A stretch of 64,000 bases of DNA from Nectonema munidae (taxonomy: Eukaryota; Nematomorpha; Nectonematoida; Nectonematidae), in assembly GCA_030549495.1 (NCBI GenBank), contig JAUIRK010000710.1:248001-312000 (forward strand), read 5' to 3'. Made by a program: the position numbers and the translations under genes. The notes beneath the pieces were generated by a model. That model saw only the letters and a list, made by a program, of their open reading frames with translations. It made no database searches and was not told where the DNA came from. Shown one piece after another: positions 33,509 through 44,930 of the stretch. Positions within the stretch are counted from its first letter, which is position 1; each line of letters starts with the position of its first letter.

Positions 33509-34910
33509 ACCATGTTTTTAAGAATGCTAAGATTTCGGTTTCATACGAAGGGAGATTGTCTGTAAGTATGCGAAAAAGTTGACGAGTATTGTAATTGAAG
33601 AGGACATTTTTTAATGATATTTTCTTGAGATATAGATGTAATGGCAAGGTGTGAGTGAAGAACTAAAGTTTTGATGTAGAGGTTGGGTGGAATGCATTGG
33701 TGAGGAGGCAGATGCGATGTATTTTTTTTATAGATAAAATAGAGAACTCTGGAATTTGAGGGAACTTCCCCAAGCTAGAGAGCCATATTGAATGAACGGA
33801 AGTATGCTTGAGTGGTGTATGAATTTGCTAATTTTTGGATGAAGACCCCATTTATATGAGATTGCTTTTTAACTTAGAAATGTGTTGTTCACAGTTTAGT
33901 GTGGATGATTTTGAAGCGAGTTGTTAATTTCAGATTTGATTGGCGTGTGATGCCAATGTATTTTATATATGGTTCAGGGGTAAGTTGTAACAATGCGTTC
34001 ATTTTTAATGGTAGTGCAATAGTTCTTTTCCTTGTGAAGTGATGAGTTTGAGTTTGTCCATGTTAAAAGAGATTTTATATTTCTTAGCCATTTGATTAAT
34101 TTGTGTAATCAGGTTCAGGGTGTTGTTAATGTTGTTTGATTGAAGTGTGTCTGAGAAAATGAATAAAATGTTATCAGAGTAGCATTGGGAGAAGTGTGGG
34201 TTAGAGGAAGTGAAGGATTGGGTTTATGAGAACCAACCAAAGAACCTCTGATAGACAGCGCCACTTTGTGGAGTAGAGAGGGTTAATGTTTGGAAGTACT
34301 TGCACTTATTATGCAATAGAACAAGAATACGATCCTGGAGGTAATTGGAGATAAATGTGATGATATAAGTAGGGTAATTGTTTTCAATAAGGTTGTTGAT
34401 GATGGCAGGGTGCCATACTGAGTTGAAGGCGTTTTGAATGTCTAGGAAGATCGTTATGGCAGTGTGCTGATTTTTTAGTGTTTGTTCTAGATAGAGGGTG
34501 AGGCGGTTCAGAGCCAATTCCGTGCCCCTATTTGGTAGATATTCAAATTGGTTAGGGTGTATTGCTTCAGTATGTAGTGAATCATTCATTTCCTTAGAAT
34601 TTTTTAAATAATTTTACCTAGTGTTGGTAATAAGGAGATAGGTCTACAATTCTCTTTATCTGATTATGATCTCGGTTTGGTTTGGGAATTAGTATTAGTT
34701 TGTATATTTTCCAAATTGATGGGAAGTAGTTTAATTTGAAGAAAGCATTGTAGATATGAAGGTGGGGGTGTGAAATGTGATAGGCTTCTTTTTTTATGTT
34801 TAATGGATATATGGTCAAGGCTACTGGAATGAGTGGTTCGCATGGAGTGTATAGTTTTGTTCAGTTCTCAGGTTGTGATTTTGGCTAAGGAGTATATAAT
34901 GTTGTTTGAG
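33509..34910 (-). mobile_element. I/R1-like LINE with RNase H remnant
   Basis: Minus strand: FKLNYFPSIWKIYKLILIPK (RT block 1, about 34,740). Then HPNQFEYLPNRGTELALNRL, ITIFLDIQNAFNSVWHPAII and STPQSGA (about 34,275). The post-RT YIGITRQSNLK block (about 33,960) follows, and near 33,540 DNLPSYETEILAFLK, the RNase H SYETE motif. Same family as the copy at 61.9-63.6 kb (SYETETLAIL). Cut off inside RNase H by the 33.1-33.5 kb LINE. Confidence 0.75.
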
Positions 34911-35459
34911 AGGTAAGTATTTGATTTCATTCTGAGCGTATGATCAATCCTGCCAGTATTGATCTTGTTTATCGGGAATAGTTCTTTGTGTGTAAGAAAT
35001 TTGATAGCATTTGAGTGCACAAATTTTTCCATGATTGTTTTTTGCGTGTTTGATTTCTAGTTTTTTAAATATATATAGAAAGTCGATATAAAAAAACAAC
35101 TTAACTAAATAATGATCCACTATAATCAATTAAAAAATACGTTTTTTAAATGTATATATGTGCATTTTTTTCTTTATCCGCTAAATTAGAAAGAATGTCA
35201 AGAAAGACGTCTCTTTTTAAAAATTAAAAATAACTATGAAAGAGGTTAAAATTTACGGATACTGTTGAATTTTCTCAACATTATTTTATCTACTCTTTTG
35301 AAATAAGACTGGCAATAATAAATGGATCTTTCTTCGAAATTTTGATAGAATGTTATCGTGAGGGGCCAAATAATAAATTTTTGGTGTGGGTTCCTTGGTA
35401 TAAAAAATATTCGGAATGACCGGTACAATAGATTCAAAGTCGAATGATGTAAATCTTTG
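34911..35459. other. Non-coding
   Basis: AT-rich, possibly decayed LINE sequence in the first part. Nothing firm. Confidence 0.4.
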
Positions 35460-35565
35460 GTGACGAAATGACGTGTGATGAAATGTATTGGTGATGAAAA
35501 ATCGTGTGATCAAATGACGAGTGATAAAGTGTCAAGTGATGAAATGAAGAGTGATGAAAATTCAC
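35460..35565. repeat. 15-bp minisatellite, seven units
   Basis: Seven consecutive units of consensus GTGATGAAATGACGA: 35,460-474, 475-490 (16 bp), 491-505, 506-520, 521-535, 536-550 and 551-565. Each begins GTGA. Divergence between units is substantial. Confidence 0.75.
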
Positions 35566-36128
35566 CTAACCAAATAACGGTGAAGTCTTGAAAAAGACGA
35601 ACAAGGTTTTGTGTTCCAATTTATGGACCATCTACAAAACTTATGAGTAAGTTTTGCCCTGAAAAGTTTGCGACAACTAGTTTTTTTCTTTAGAAGGCGC
35701 CTTAATTCTGTCAAAAAATTAATGGAAAAAAATTCCCTTATTGATTTTTACAACTAGATAAAATGGTAGTGTTACAAAAGTACGCATACTTTGGATGTTA
35801 GAAACACGTTATGTATACATTTTGTTGTGTCGTGAGGTCTTACCAGATCATTGGAATGATGTTTCTGTTTTTCTACTAAAATCCAGCAATAAACTCGAGT
35901 TTTATACCTTTATATGTAGTTTCATTTGTCCGAGTCAAGAAGGTATATATATCGAGCGAGACGAGTGTTTGCGATCTTATGCGGTTTAAATAAATTATAG
36001 AAACGATAAATGGGTTAATGGCTAATCAATAACAATTAACTTATTTAGGCATTGAAATAGCACAGTGAGCCAATTTCATTCTTTGTCACTACATGGTATT
36101 CAAAAGTATGGTTACGTGAATTGTCGAA
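35566..36128. other. Upstream region of the receptor gene
   Basis: May contain promoter or 5' UTR. A cttatttag acceptor-like site at about 36,050 suggests a possible upstream non-coding exon. A 64-codon open stretch ending at 35,989 has no features supporting a protein. Confidence 0.3.
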
Positions 36129-37163
36129 ATGAATCCAGTGGTTAACATAAGCGTTTGCGAGGCCCTCAAATCTGTTTCTGAAGATCTGTACTCTCACAGG
36201 ATTCCGATTGGAGCATTCTTTGTTCTTTCTTCTCTCAGTGGCATCTTTTTTAATACGATTCTGTACCTCTCTCTCAAGAAATTGGAAAGGAGAAACTACT
36301 CTTGCTACAAAATGCTAAAGGTTTCTTCTCAAGCGTTGATGATCTTTTCGTGCCTTACATTGATAAGGTCTATTCATTACGTAAACATACACTCATATCC
36401 TATTAATAACTCCTATATTACAAAAAACTGTATATTACTACTACAGTTTAGTGAATTTGTTTTAACCCAAACAAGAATAGCTCTTTTCTTTTGCGCTTTA
36501 GCTTATGTCCTGTTTTATTTCCTTCGCGTTTACAACGAAGTCAGTAAAAAGCAACTTCTCCAAAAGTACCTTGACTTTTTTGACAGACGCTGCACTCAAC
36601 TTTTAGTCTTTATCGTTTTTTTCATTCTCAACGTTGAAATTAACTTTTTTGTTGTCAATACGAAATACAAATGCAATGGCGAAGAAATATGCAACATAAA
36701 ATTATCCAAACATATCTTTCTTGTTCTCAACCTGTTCCTGATTAAATCTTTCTTCATTATTGCCATATTCTGCTTTGGAATGTACCCCATACTCCTAACG
36801 ATAAAAAAAATAAATTCTCTAGCACGAATTAAAATCGCGCTTCGAAGTGTTTGTCCTCAGTATGAAATAACGAACGAAAACCCGCTGCCCCCTTTCCTCG
36901 TAAGAGCGAAGCTGAGAAGTAGACAGTTCATCTTCTTCTTCATTTCGATCTTCATCTCCATGCTCATTCTTTACACAGACGTAATCATGGACTATTTAGC
37001 ATTCACCAAGACTTCTCCAAAACTAAATTGCTTTGAAATGTTTTCATCTCCATTCTTTAATGCATATTACATGCATTTGTTGCATCTCTTACCAATCCTA
37101 GATAAAAATGTCTCTCAAAATTTTGTCTTTTACCTGAAGTGCTTGGTAAGAATTCACAACTAA
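36129..37163 (+). CDS. Orphan seven-transmembrane receptor, intronless, 344 residues
   Basis: A single uninterrupted ATG-TAA frame in a region where nearly everything else is decayed. Seven hydrophobic segments are visible, at about residues 25-49, 62-85, 103-134, 155-176, 193-227, 265-292 and 307-341. N-terminal (NIS, residue 6) and first-outer-loop (NNS, 93) sequons and a basic intracellular loop before segment 6 (RAKLRSRQ) suggest a plasma-membrane G-protein-coupled-type receptor. No DRY after segment 3 (it reads RVYNE) and no NPxxY in segment 7, so it is a divergent or lineage-specific family, perhaps chemosensory. Topology is inference; another polytopic membrane protein is possible. AATAAA immediately follows the stop. 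Confidence 0.7.
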   Translation: MNPVVNISVCEALKSVSEDLYSHRIPIGAFFVLSSLSGIFFNTILYLSLKKLERRNYSCYKMLKVSSQALMIFSCLTLIRSIHYVNIHSYPINNSYITKNCILLLQFSEFVLTQTRIALFFCALAYVLFYFLRVYNEVSKKQLLQKYLDFFDRRCTQLLVFIVFFILNVEINFFVVNTKYKCNGEEICNIKLSKHIFLVLNLFLIKSFFIIAIFCFGMYPILLTIKKINSLARIKIALRSVCPQYEITNENPLPPFLVRAKLRSRQFIFFFISIFISMLILYTDVIMDYLAFTKTSPKLNCFEMFSSPFFNAYYMHLLHLLPILDKNVSQNFVFYLKCLVRIHN

Positions 37164-37164
37164 C

Positions 37165-37170
37165 AATAAA
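37165..37170 (+). terminator. AATAAA polyadenylation signal for receptor gene
   Basis: AATAAA starts one base after the TAA stop of the receptor frame. Very short 3' UTR if used. Confidence 0.4.
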
Positions 37171-38252
37171 GCCCGTTCTGGCGTAAGATTGATCATACAT
37201 ACAAAAGCTCTCCTTAAATGCGACATCTTGTGTTTTAACAACTTTTCTTTGTTCATTTTCTGCTTATTTAATAAAACTCTTTTTTGTGATTAATAAATGT
37301 CACCTAAGCTTCCAAGGTTTAACACGCCTATTATAAATTTTTAGTCTTATAAATAGTGTTCTTGAATTTAGTTTCAAATTGTGCTCTCCAAATGCAAGGT
37401 CCCATACTATCTTCAGTCAAAACTTGCGTACATAACAAACACTGTGGTTTCTCCAAGCCATCTATAACGAAACGTGTAAACCCTATTGATAGATAAGATG
37501 AATCGTATTTTCTTATCTTGGGAGTCGTATCGCATTTATTTCCACTATTTTCACCTTTATTATTTTGAGCATTTTCTTATTAGTAGATTTTCTTTTGTTA
37601 CCACACAAAAATGTGTTCATTATTCTAAAGGTATTAAGAATAAATTATTTTATTTCAAAAAATATATGAAAATATAAATATAAAATTATTTTTAAAAATA
37701 TGTTTCTTTGGTAAAATTTCTCATAAATAAAAGCAAAAGTAAAGCTTGCTTTCTTACAGTAGGTTATAGAATTCAAGCTTCAACAACTTTTAGGCATAGT
37801 GAATGTGTATTATTTGATATGATTGTTCTATGGCTGTTTTTTATTTTGAAGTTTATATATTTTATACGAATGATAGTAGGCTCAATATTACTTTCAAATT
37901 CGCAAACAAATGCATTTATCATATGACTTTGTAACATAGTATCAATAATTATTTTTCCAATAATGAAAAGCAAACATTTTTCTCTCAAAAGCTATCTTAC
38001 ACATTTTTATCATCCTATCTATTTTACATGTATAATAATATATATAATATTTTAATTAAATTACATTTTTATATATTTATTACATAATTTATATTATATA
38101 CAAGTAAACATAATTATTTTGCTAACGTGAACACAAAAATCAATCGATCTTTTACAACACTCATTTAAAAATTCATTACAAAAAATTGATTGGAAATTCT
38201 TTGCGTTTTTCATAGATTTCAAGAAGACATGAAAAACAAAATTTTGCATATA
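37171..38252. other. Non-coding
   Basis: AT-rich; nothing recognised. A TA dinucleotide at 38,251-38,252 precedes the Tigger end. Confidence 0.45.
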
Positions 38253-39990
38253 CAGGTAGTCCTCAAATTACGACTGCATTCGGTTATGACAGATTGGTCG
38301 GACGTCGATTTGGTCGAAACTTAAGGAATACTTAATACATAGTACTATATATAGTTACGTATACGTACTTTAATTGTAGTTTCTAACTGTTCCAATTTCA
38401 TTAAATTTTATACTATTTTTAATATTTCTCTATACATCACTTACTTCTTATTGCAACGCTTGTCAGATTTGATTAAAAACCTCAGGCAGTACGACTGTTT
38501 AATATATGGAAAACATACAAAAACAAAATGCATTTAGAAAAAATAGAATCAATATCATTTCATACATATTTAAATACGAACATGAAACTAACCAAAATAA
38601 AAAGTTTATTGATTACTGGCATTACTGCTGCTTTGCTGTGGGTCATCGGCTGGGGCAGCGCTGGGAGGATTAGATGTTTTTCCATAAATGTTGTGATCTT
38701 CTTCTGAACTGCTCGTTTCATTTTCTCCTCATAAATTCCACGATATGGGAGAAACGTGTCGTGTGCTATCTTTTCAATCCTAGCAAATCGTTCAATGTTC
38801 GGATCCATTGCTTCAGCTATAAGCAAGGAGTTTATTCAGTAAAGATAAACATTCTGAAGAACATTCTTTTTAGCACCTTTTTCTCTTTTTCTACATCTTG
38901 CCTATTCTCTTTCTCCAATCTTTCTTTTTCCAATTCAAATAGCTCTTCCTTTGTAAGTTCCCTGGATTCATGACCTAGTAGCTCTTCAACTTCTTCCTCT
39001 TCACATTCTAAGGAAAGATCGTCTCACTATTTCTTGCTGAATCACTTTTAGTTCTAGTTCACTGTCAAATTCAGTAAAATTATTCAAGTGACATTTAACA
39101 TACTTTTCCTATATGCCATATATACATTTCTTCATCACAGCCTCCCGGCGGGAGCAAGATTCTTGATGCACTGAAGAATGTCGTATTGTTCCCAAAAGTC
39201 TAGCAGTGTTAATTTTGGGTCGGTATCTATAGAGTTGATAGCTTGAGCGAATGTAATTTGGAGATAATTTGCCTTAAATGCAACAATCGAACCTTGGTCC
39301 ATAGGCTGAGTTAGTCGTATAGCGATTTGGGCAAAACCCCCACTTTTAAATCAGAATTAAAAAAAAAGATCAGAAAAGTGGACTCCCTGGCTCATGCACG
39401 ATTTACATTAGAACGAAAATGAATAGGTAATGTGTACTTGCTTGTATTCTTGAACCCCTGCGGATTTTCTGAGTGAAAAGGCTCCAGCTTAACGCCAGTG
39501 ATATTCCTACCTAGTAGAAGAGTCAGCCTATCCTTGAAGGCTTTGAATCCCGGCATATAGTTTGTAGGTTGTTTTATTTAACATATAGTTTGCTCAGTTT
39601 AAACATAGCTTTGTTTTGAACTGATAGATTATACTCATATAAAGATAGTATAATCTAGGGGCTAACAACGACAACAACAATCTGGGCATATTTTTTAGCT
39701 TCTTTATGGATGTAAGTGCGTGCTGGCATTCTTTTTCAAATCAATTCAGTTTCACCCACATTAAAATCTGTTTCACTTTTTCAAAGGCATGTACTTATCT
39801 ATAAGGGAATAGAGTTTACTTGGAAAAAAAGAATAAAACTCATCAAGTTCAGAATACTCTACCGCATTCTAATCAATTTTGAGAAAATCAGAAATAATCA
39901 TACCATAGTTTCCAGATTGAAGATTATATTTTTCGGTAGAAGAAATGGCAGTGTTTGTTATTTTCATAATGTTAAAATGAATGCACATAT
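38253..39990 (-). mobile_element. Tigger element (copy 3)
   Basis: The 3' end has a recognisable terminus, CAGGTAGTCCTCAAATTACG, next to a TA (pogo/Tigger target site). Minus strand from high to low coordinates: FNVGETELI (first catalytic motif, normally FNxDET, so Asp to Gly), then KRMPARTYIHKEAKKYAQ (about 39,745-39,690), GFKAFKDRLTLLLGRN and LEPFHSENPQGFKNTSKY. A C-terminal portion with FAQAINSIDTDPKL and LLDFWEQYDIL (about 39,260-39,190) follows, and a final KKITTFM near 38,690. Opposite terminal repeat not found; stops present. Confidence 0.75.
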
Positions 39991-39991
39991 G

Positions 39992-40030
39992 CAGGGCGAA
40001 TCTAGAAATTGGCATTAGGGGGGCGGATTT
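39992..40030 (+). mobile_element. hAT-type end with poly-G
   Basis: CAGGGCGAATCTAGAAATTG followed by a G run resembles the end at 19,381. Partner end not found. It marks the junction between the Tigger copy and the following LINE. Confidence 0.4.
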
Positions 40031-40389
40031 TACTAAACTAGAACTCAAATTTGAATCCTATAAATTTAAGCTTTATCAACATTTTTAAGCTATTTTTATC
40101 TTATTTTGGGTAATAATTTAATAAAAAGCAAAAATTAACTTTTTATCATATTTATTTATTCAAAGTTATAAAAGAAGCTACAATGGGTTCTTTTGATGAA
40201 ACATCCTCATCATACACGCAAATAAAATAAGAATAGAAAAGGAAAACAGTAATGCCGAATAAAAGAAGTTTAATCGTCTTTTTATCTTGTGTATGTGGTA
40301 AGAGCAACTCTGGAATAATGGATGTATGAAAACTTTATCTTATTTTCAAATAGGGGAGTTTGAATAGGTTAGTTTTGTCTTTTTTCCAG

Positions 40390-42389
40390 GGATTACAGTG
40401 TTATTGAGTGTAGAAGCTCAAGCTTTTCATTTTCTACAATGCTTTCCCAAAAATTCAAAAAAGGTAAATGACGAGAGCAGTTCAAAACTAATGTTGCGTC
40501 TTTAAGAATTTTTTGATCAAAATTTAAGTTGTTGAATTTAAGAAGGTAGTGCTCCATTTTCGATCTGATGCTGCTCGGGATAGTAGGGCATGAAGTTAAA
40601 TGTGGGTTGCGGTTTGTATTGCTGTCTGGCATGAGCATAGACGTCTGGGCCATCTACGCTTGTCGTACGAATATAGAAAAGAGTGGAGTAGGTTATTTTC
40701 ATAAAAAAAAAGGCTCATAAGGAGAGTTTCTGTTCTTCGACTTGTATTGTTCGGAATTACGAGAGGAGATGAAGAAACTGAGGGAATAAAGAATTTACCA
40801 TCAAACTTGAATCGATTATTTATATACTTTTGCCAGACAAACTCTGTAAATTTTGTTAAGATCTGCTTCTTGTAACTTGAAGCTCTTCAAGAAATTTGCA
40901 AGATCATTTTAGGATCATTAACTGTAAGTATCTCTTTGTCCCTATCAGTAAAGTGATTTGGAAACATGCTAAACTTCCATTTAAAAAACATTTGGACATC
41001 TTTGATGAAAGGTTTCAGTGCAGGGTTACTTAACACGTTGTCATAGATGTATAAATAATGTGGATCTAGACGATTTTTCATACTGCAGAGGTAATGTTTG
41101 ACACGAAGAACCTGATTTGAAATAGTAATAGGAGGAAAACCCAAAATAATTTCAAGTGTATCTCTGGAAACATTGAAAACACAGCCTACTATTAATTTAA
41201 AAAATTTTGTACCAGACTTTATCTATTATATTGGCATTACTGTTCGTTAACCAAACTTCAGAGCAATATTGTTTTAAAGGAAGGATAAGTATTTTTACCA
41301 GACGAGTAAGTACATTCTGATTTATGCCCCAGTTGCGTGTGCTGAATTTGCAGATTTGCCAAAAACGGTATTGGACATTTCTAGAGACTGACAGACTTTG
41401 TTGCTTAAAACTTAGCTTCTCATCTAGAATGACACCAAGTACCTTAGAAGATTCCGTTAGTAAAATCTTTTTATTTTTTGTAAGATCAAACGATTCTGGG
41501 ATATCTTTTTTCTGTTTTGAATTAAAACATATAATTTCACTTTTGTTCGCTTTGCAGTTAATAATAAGCCGCCATTTCTGGGTCCATTCAAACACATCGT
41601 TAATGATTTGCTTCATATTTTCAATACATAATTGAGTAGTTTTTGCGGAAACTTTTATAGATATATCATCAGCAAACTTGAACGTGGATATGCTAAGTTG
41701 GTCTGGGATTTTATTGTGGAAGGTTAGATCTGCAATGTAAAATTTGATGAACCTTGAGGAACACCATATAAGCAACATTTTCGTTTAGGCCCAATGTTTT
41801 CATTAATGTGAAGGTTTATCTCTTGATCAAACAAAAAGCTGTTGATACATTTTAGGAATTTACCATGGATTCCAGTTTTCCAAAGTTTTACGATAAGCCC
41901 TGATTTCCAGACACAGTCAAATGCTTTTTCGAAATGTAAAAGCAAACACATTGTTGTCATTCGGCATTTCAGTAGTGAGACGGTGCAAGTACCTAAGAGT
42001 ACTTCTATTTTTTGTGAAGCCCTCTTGGGTATGGTCAGAAAGAAGCGAGTACGAAAGGAATGCCTCGAGCTTGAGTGCAAGAATTCTTTCAAAAAGCTTA
42101 CCTATGTGAGATGTAATACTGATTGGTCTATAACAGTCAGCTTTATCATAAGAAGCTTTATTAGCTTTTTTAATGAAGATAACTTTGGAATGATTCCATA
42201 TCCACTTGCCACTATTTAAACAAGAAGAAAAAAGGAGATTCATCGCAGCGATAGCATTTGGTCCCAAATTTTTGATCATTAGTGGATGAACTTGTTGGTT
42301 GTCGAAGTTTGAGTTGGAGTTTAACTTTCTTATGGCGTATTGAACTTCTTCGGTGAATATTGGATTGTATAGAGAACCACTGCATTTAA
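40390..42389 (-). mobile_element. Jockey/I-like LINE, ORF2 reverse transcriptase and C-terminus
   Basis: Downstream half of the LINE split at 42,390-46,503. Minus strand: NLGPNAIAAMNLLFSSCLNS, VIFIKKANKASYDKADCYRP and ISITSHIGKLFERILALKLE (about 42,260-42,070). Then FEKAFDCVWKSGLIVKLWKT, GVPQGS, and the intact catalytic FKFADDISIKV (about 41,690-41,660). The thumb region (SSKVLGVILDEKLSFK) follows, and C-terminal extension blocks end near 40,393. A few frame changes; the active-site Asp pair is intact. The true 3' end was not fixed. Confidence 0.8.
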
Positions 42390-42559
42390 CCCTATTATTG
42401 CTGGGGGGAGCGTAAAACGCCTCCCTTCACTAAAAAATTAATTGTAGAAAATTGGCTGAACCATATCCCTTCAAATTTTGTGACTTTTCCTAAAATCGCT
42501 AGCTGCATCTTTTGAAACCATTTTCATGGTAGTTGAATGACCCCTTCATGTCCAAAACT

Positions 42560-44250
42560 GTCAATCAAAATCAAAAATTAAAATTTTTCAGCAAAATTTT
42601 GACATTATCTGTACTTAACCTTATAACTTAGGATCTATATTATATAATAGCCTAAAAATTTATAATTATATACAGTTTGGAACGCATAACACTTTATATA
42701 TTTAATTTTTTCAATAATCAGGGCTACTTTTTAGAAAATGTCAATCAAAATTTTGATTGATCAAAAATATATCTAATAAAATATACCTTCAAATTTTACA
42801 TAAAATATATGTTTTTATACTAAATCGGTCATGCTGTTTTCATTTCTGGACTCATTTTTTACATTTAGGATTTGAAAATACCTATAATTAAATCAAATTT
42901 GCGGTTTACTTATGAAAATTGTCTCCAAAAACATTCCTTCACTTTTTACATAAAATATATGTGTTATACTAAATTGGCCATGCTGGTTTCATTTCTGGTC
43001 TAATTTTTTACGTTTAGGATCTGGAAATACCTATAAGTGTTAATCAAATTTCCGGTTTACTTCTAAAAATTATCTCCAAAAACATTATTTCAAATTTTAC
43101 AATGAAATATATGTGTTATACTAAATCGGCCATGCTGGTTTCATTTCTGGACTCATTTTTTACGTTTAGAATGTGAAAATACCTATAAGTGTCAATCAAA
43201 TTTCCGGTTTACTTCTAAAAATTGTCTCCAAAAACATTCATTCAAATTTTATAATGAAATATATGTTTTATACCAAATCAACCATGCTGTTTTCATTTCT
43301 GAACTCATTTTTCACATTTAGAGATTTTAAAATATCAGTCAAAATTTGCGGTTTACTTCTAAAAGCTATCTCCAAAAATATTCTCTCAATTTTACATGAA
43401 ATATTTGTTTTTATAACAAATCGATCATGCTGTTTTCATTTTTGAACTCATTTTTTACATTTTGGATTTGAAAATACCTATACGTATCAATCAAATATGC
43501 GGTTTACTTCTGAAAATTGTCTCCAAAAATATTCTCTTAAAATATATGTTTTTATACCAAATCAATCATGCTGTTTTCATTTCTGAACTCATTTTTTACA
43601 TTTAGGATGTGAAAATACCTATACGTATCAATCAAATTTGCAGTTTACTTCTGAAAATTATCTCCAAAAACATTATTTCAAATTTTACAATTAAATATAT
43701 GTTTTTATACCAAATCAACCATGCTAGTTTCATTTATCGACTCAATTTTTGCAGCTTGAATTTGAAAATACATATACGTATCAATTAAATTTGCGTTTAG
43801 TTCTAAAATTTGTTTTTATAGCAAATAGATCATGATGATTTCATTTCTGAACACAGTTTTCGCATTTAGAGGTTTTACTGCTAGTGTCAATCAAATTTGC
43901 GGTTTATGTCTGAAAACTATATCCCAAAATATTCTCTCTAATTTTACATGATATATATGTTTTTATACCAATTCGACCATGATAATTTTTATTTCTGAAA
44001 TCATTTTTTGCATTTAGAGGTTTTAAATGTCTGAAAGTGTCAATCAAATTTTCGATTTACGTCTAATGTTTACAGAAATATTTTTGAAATTTAAATAAAA
44101 TGTCTGTTTATATGCCAAATGGAAGATGCTGGTTTCATTTTTGGACTCAGTTTTGGCATTTATGGTTTTAAAATATCTGAAATCTTGAATCAGATTTGCG
44201 GTTTACTTCTAGATAGTGTCTTCAAAAATATTTTGACTGTGAAAAAGAAG
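42560..44250 (+). repeat. Satellite array A, about 150-bp units
   Basis: Recurring unit with fixed block order: TCTCCAAAAACATT, an ATATATGT block, CATGCTG(G/T)TTTCATTTCTG, CTCATTTTTTAC, then CAATCAAA. The TCTCC anchor recurs at about 42,922; 43,073; 43,225; 43,369; 43,520 and 43,661 (spacing 141-152). Later units to about 44,230 are more decayed. About ten units, well diverged, so older than array B's inner block. Confidence 0.8.
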
Positions 44251-44930
44251 TTCCTCTTTTACAAATAAAAAATATTTAAATCTATAGCTTATCATCTAGG
44301 ATTACAGTTAACATTTAGCTAAGATGATTAGGAAATCTGAAAATTTAGAATAGGTCAGATTTATCAAAAATGGCACAGATGCCAATATGTGAGCATTTAG
44401 TCACTATCAAGTTATTTTTAATTTAAATTGAATTTGTCCACCTTTTTCCTTTTGTGTCAAAGGGATAATTTTTTAGATGAAGAACGTTGACAACGTTTTG
44501 TAATTGAACAATCAACATCACGAATAATTCATCAGAAAAAAACCTTTGAAATGAGATTGGTTGACAAATATTCAGGCCTGAGAGGAAAAAAGTAATTTTA
44601 TCCTTATAAAAAAATTTTCGAACACACATTGAAGAATATAAATTTCTAATGAAAAAAGAGCTACCAAGAAAGGATCATCATAGAATGAATACCAAAATTA
44701 CATACTGTAAATTATAATATGACGTAGAGACTACGAGCCGATAACGAATTTGTAGCCAAAAAGATAGAGGTCCTATCGAGTTACATAAATTACTGTAGAA
44801 TGAAAAATTTTGAGTGAATTAAACACCTAAAGTTGGTTTATTAAATAAATTAAGAAAATAATTACCAGAGAAATACTGCAAGTAGAAGTTATTTTTATAT
44901 TTATATATTTGACATTGATTTACAGGTTTA
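44251..44930 (-). repeat. Core of the TTAA element, related to 24.2-24.8 kb repeat
   Basis: Unique centre between the two arrays. From about 44,420 to 44,810 it aligns by eye with the repeat at 24,237-24,760, in the same orientation. The minus strand encodes a hydrophobic stretch (GLNICQPISFQRFFSDELFV) whose pattern partly recurs in the other copy. Function unknown. Confidence 0.45.

Noticed and set aside
35795-35989. Small gene upstream of the receptor
   Set aside because: 64 codons with no homology, signal or splice support; length is unremarkable for this window.
41842-42219. Plus-strand open frames at 41.3-42.2 and 48.3-48.6 kb
   Set aside because: They are antisense shadows of the minus-strand LINE ORF2 and ORF1.
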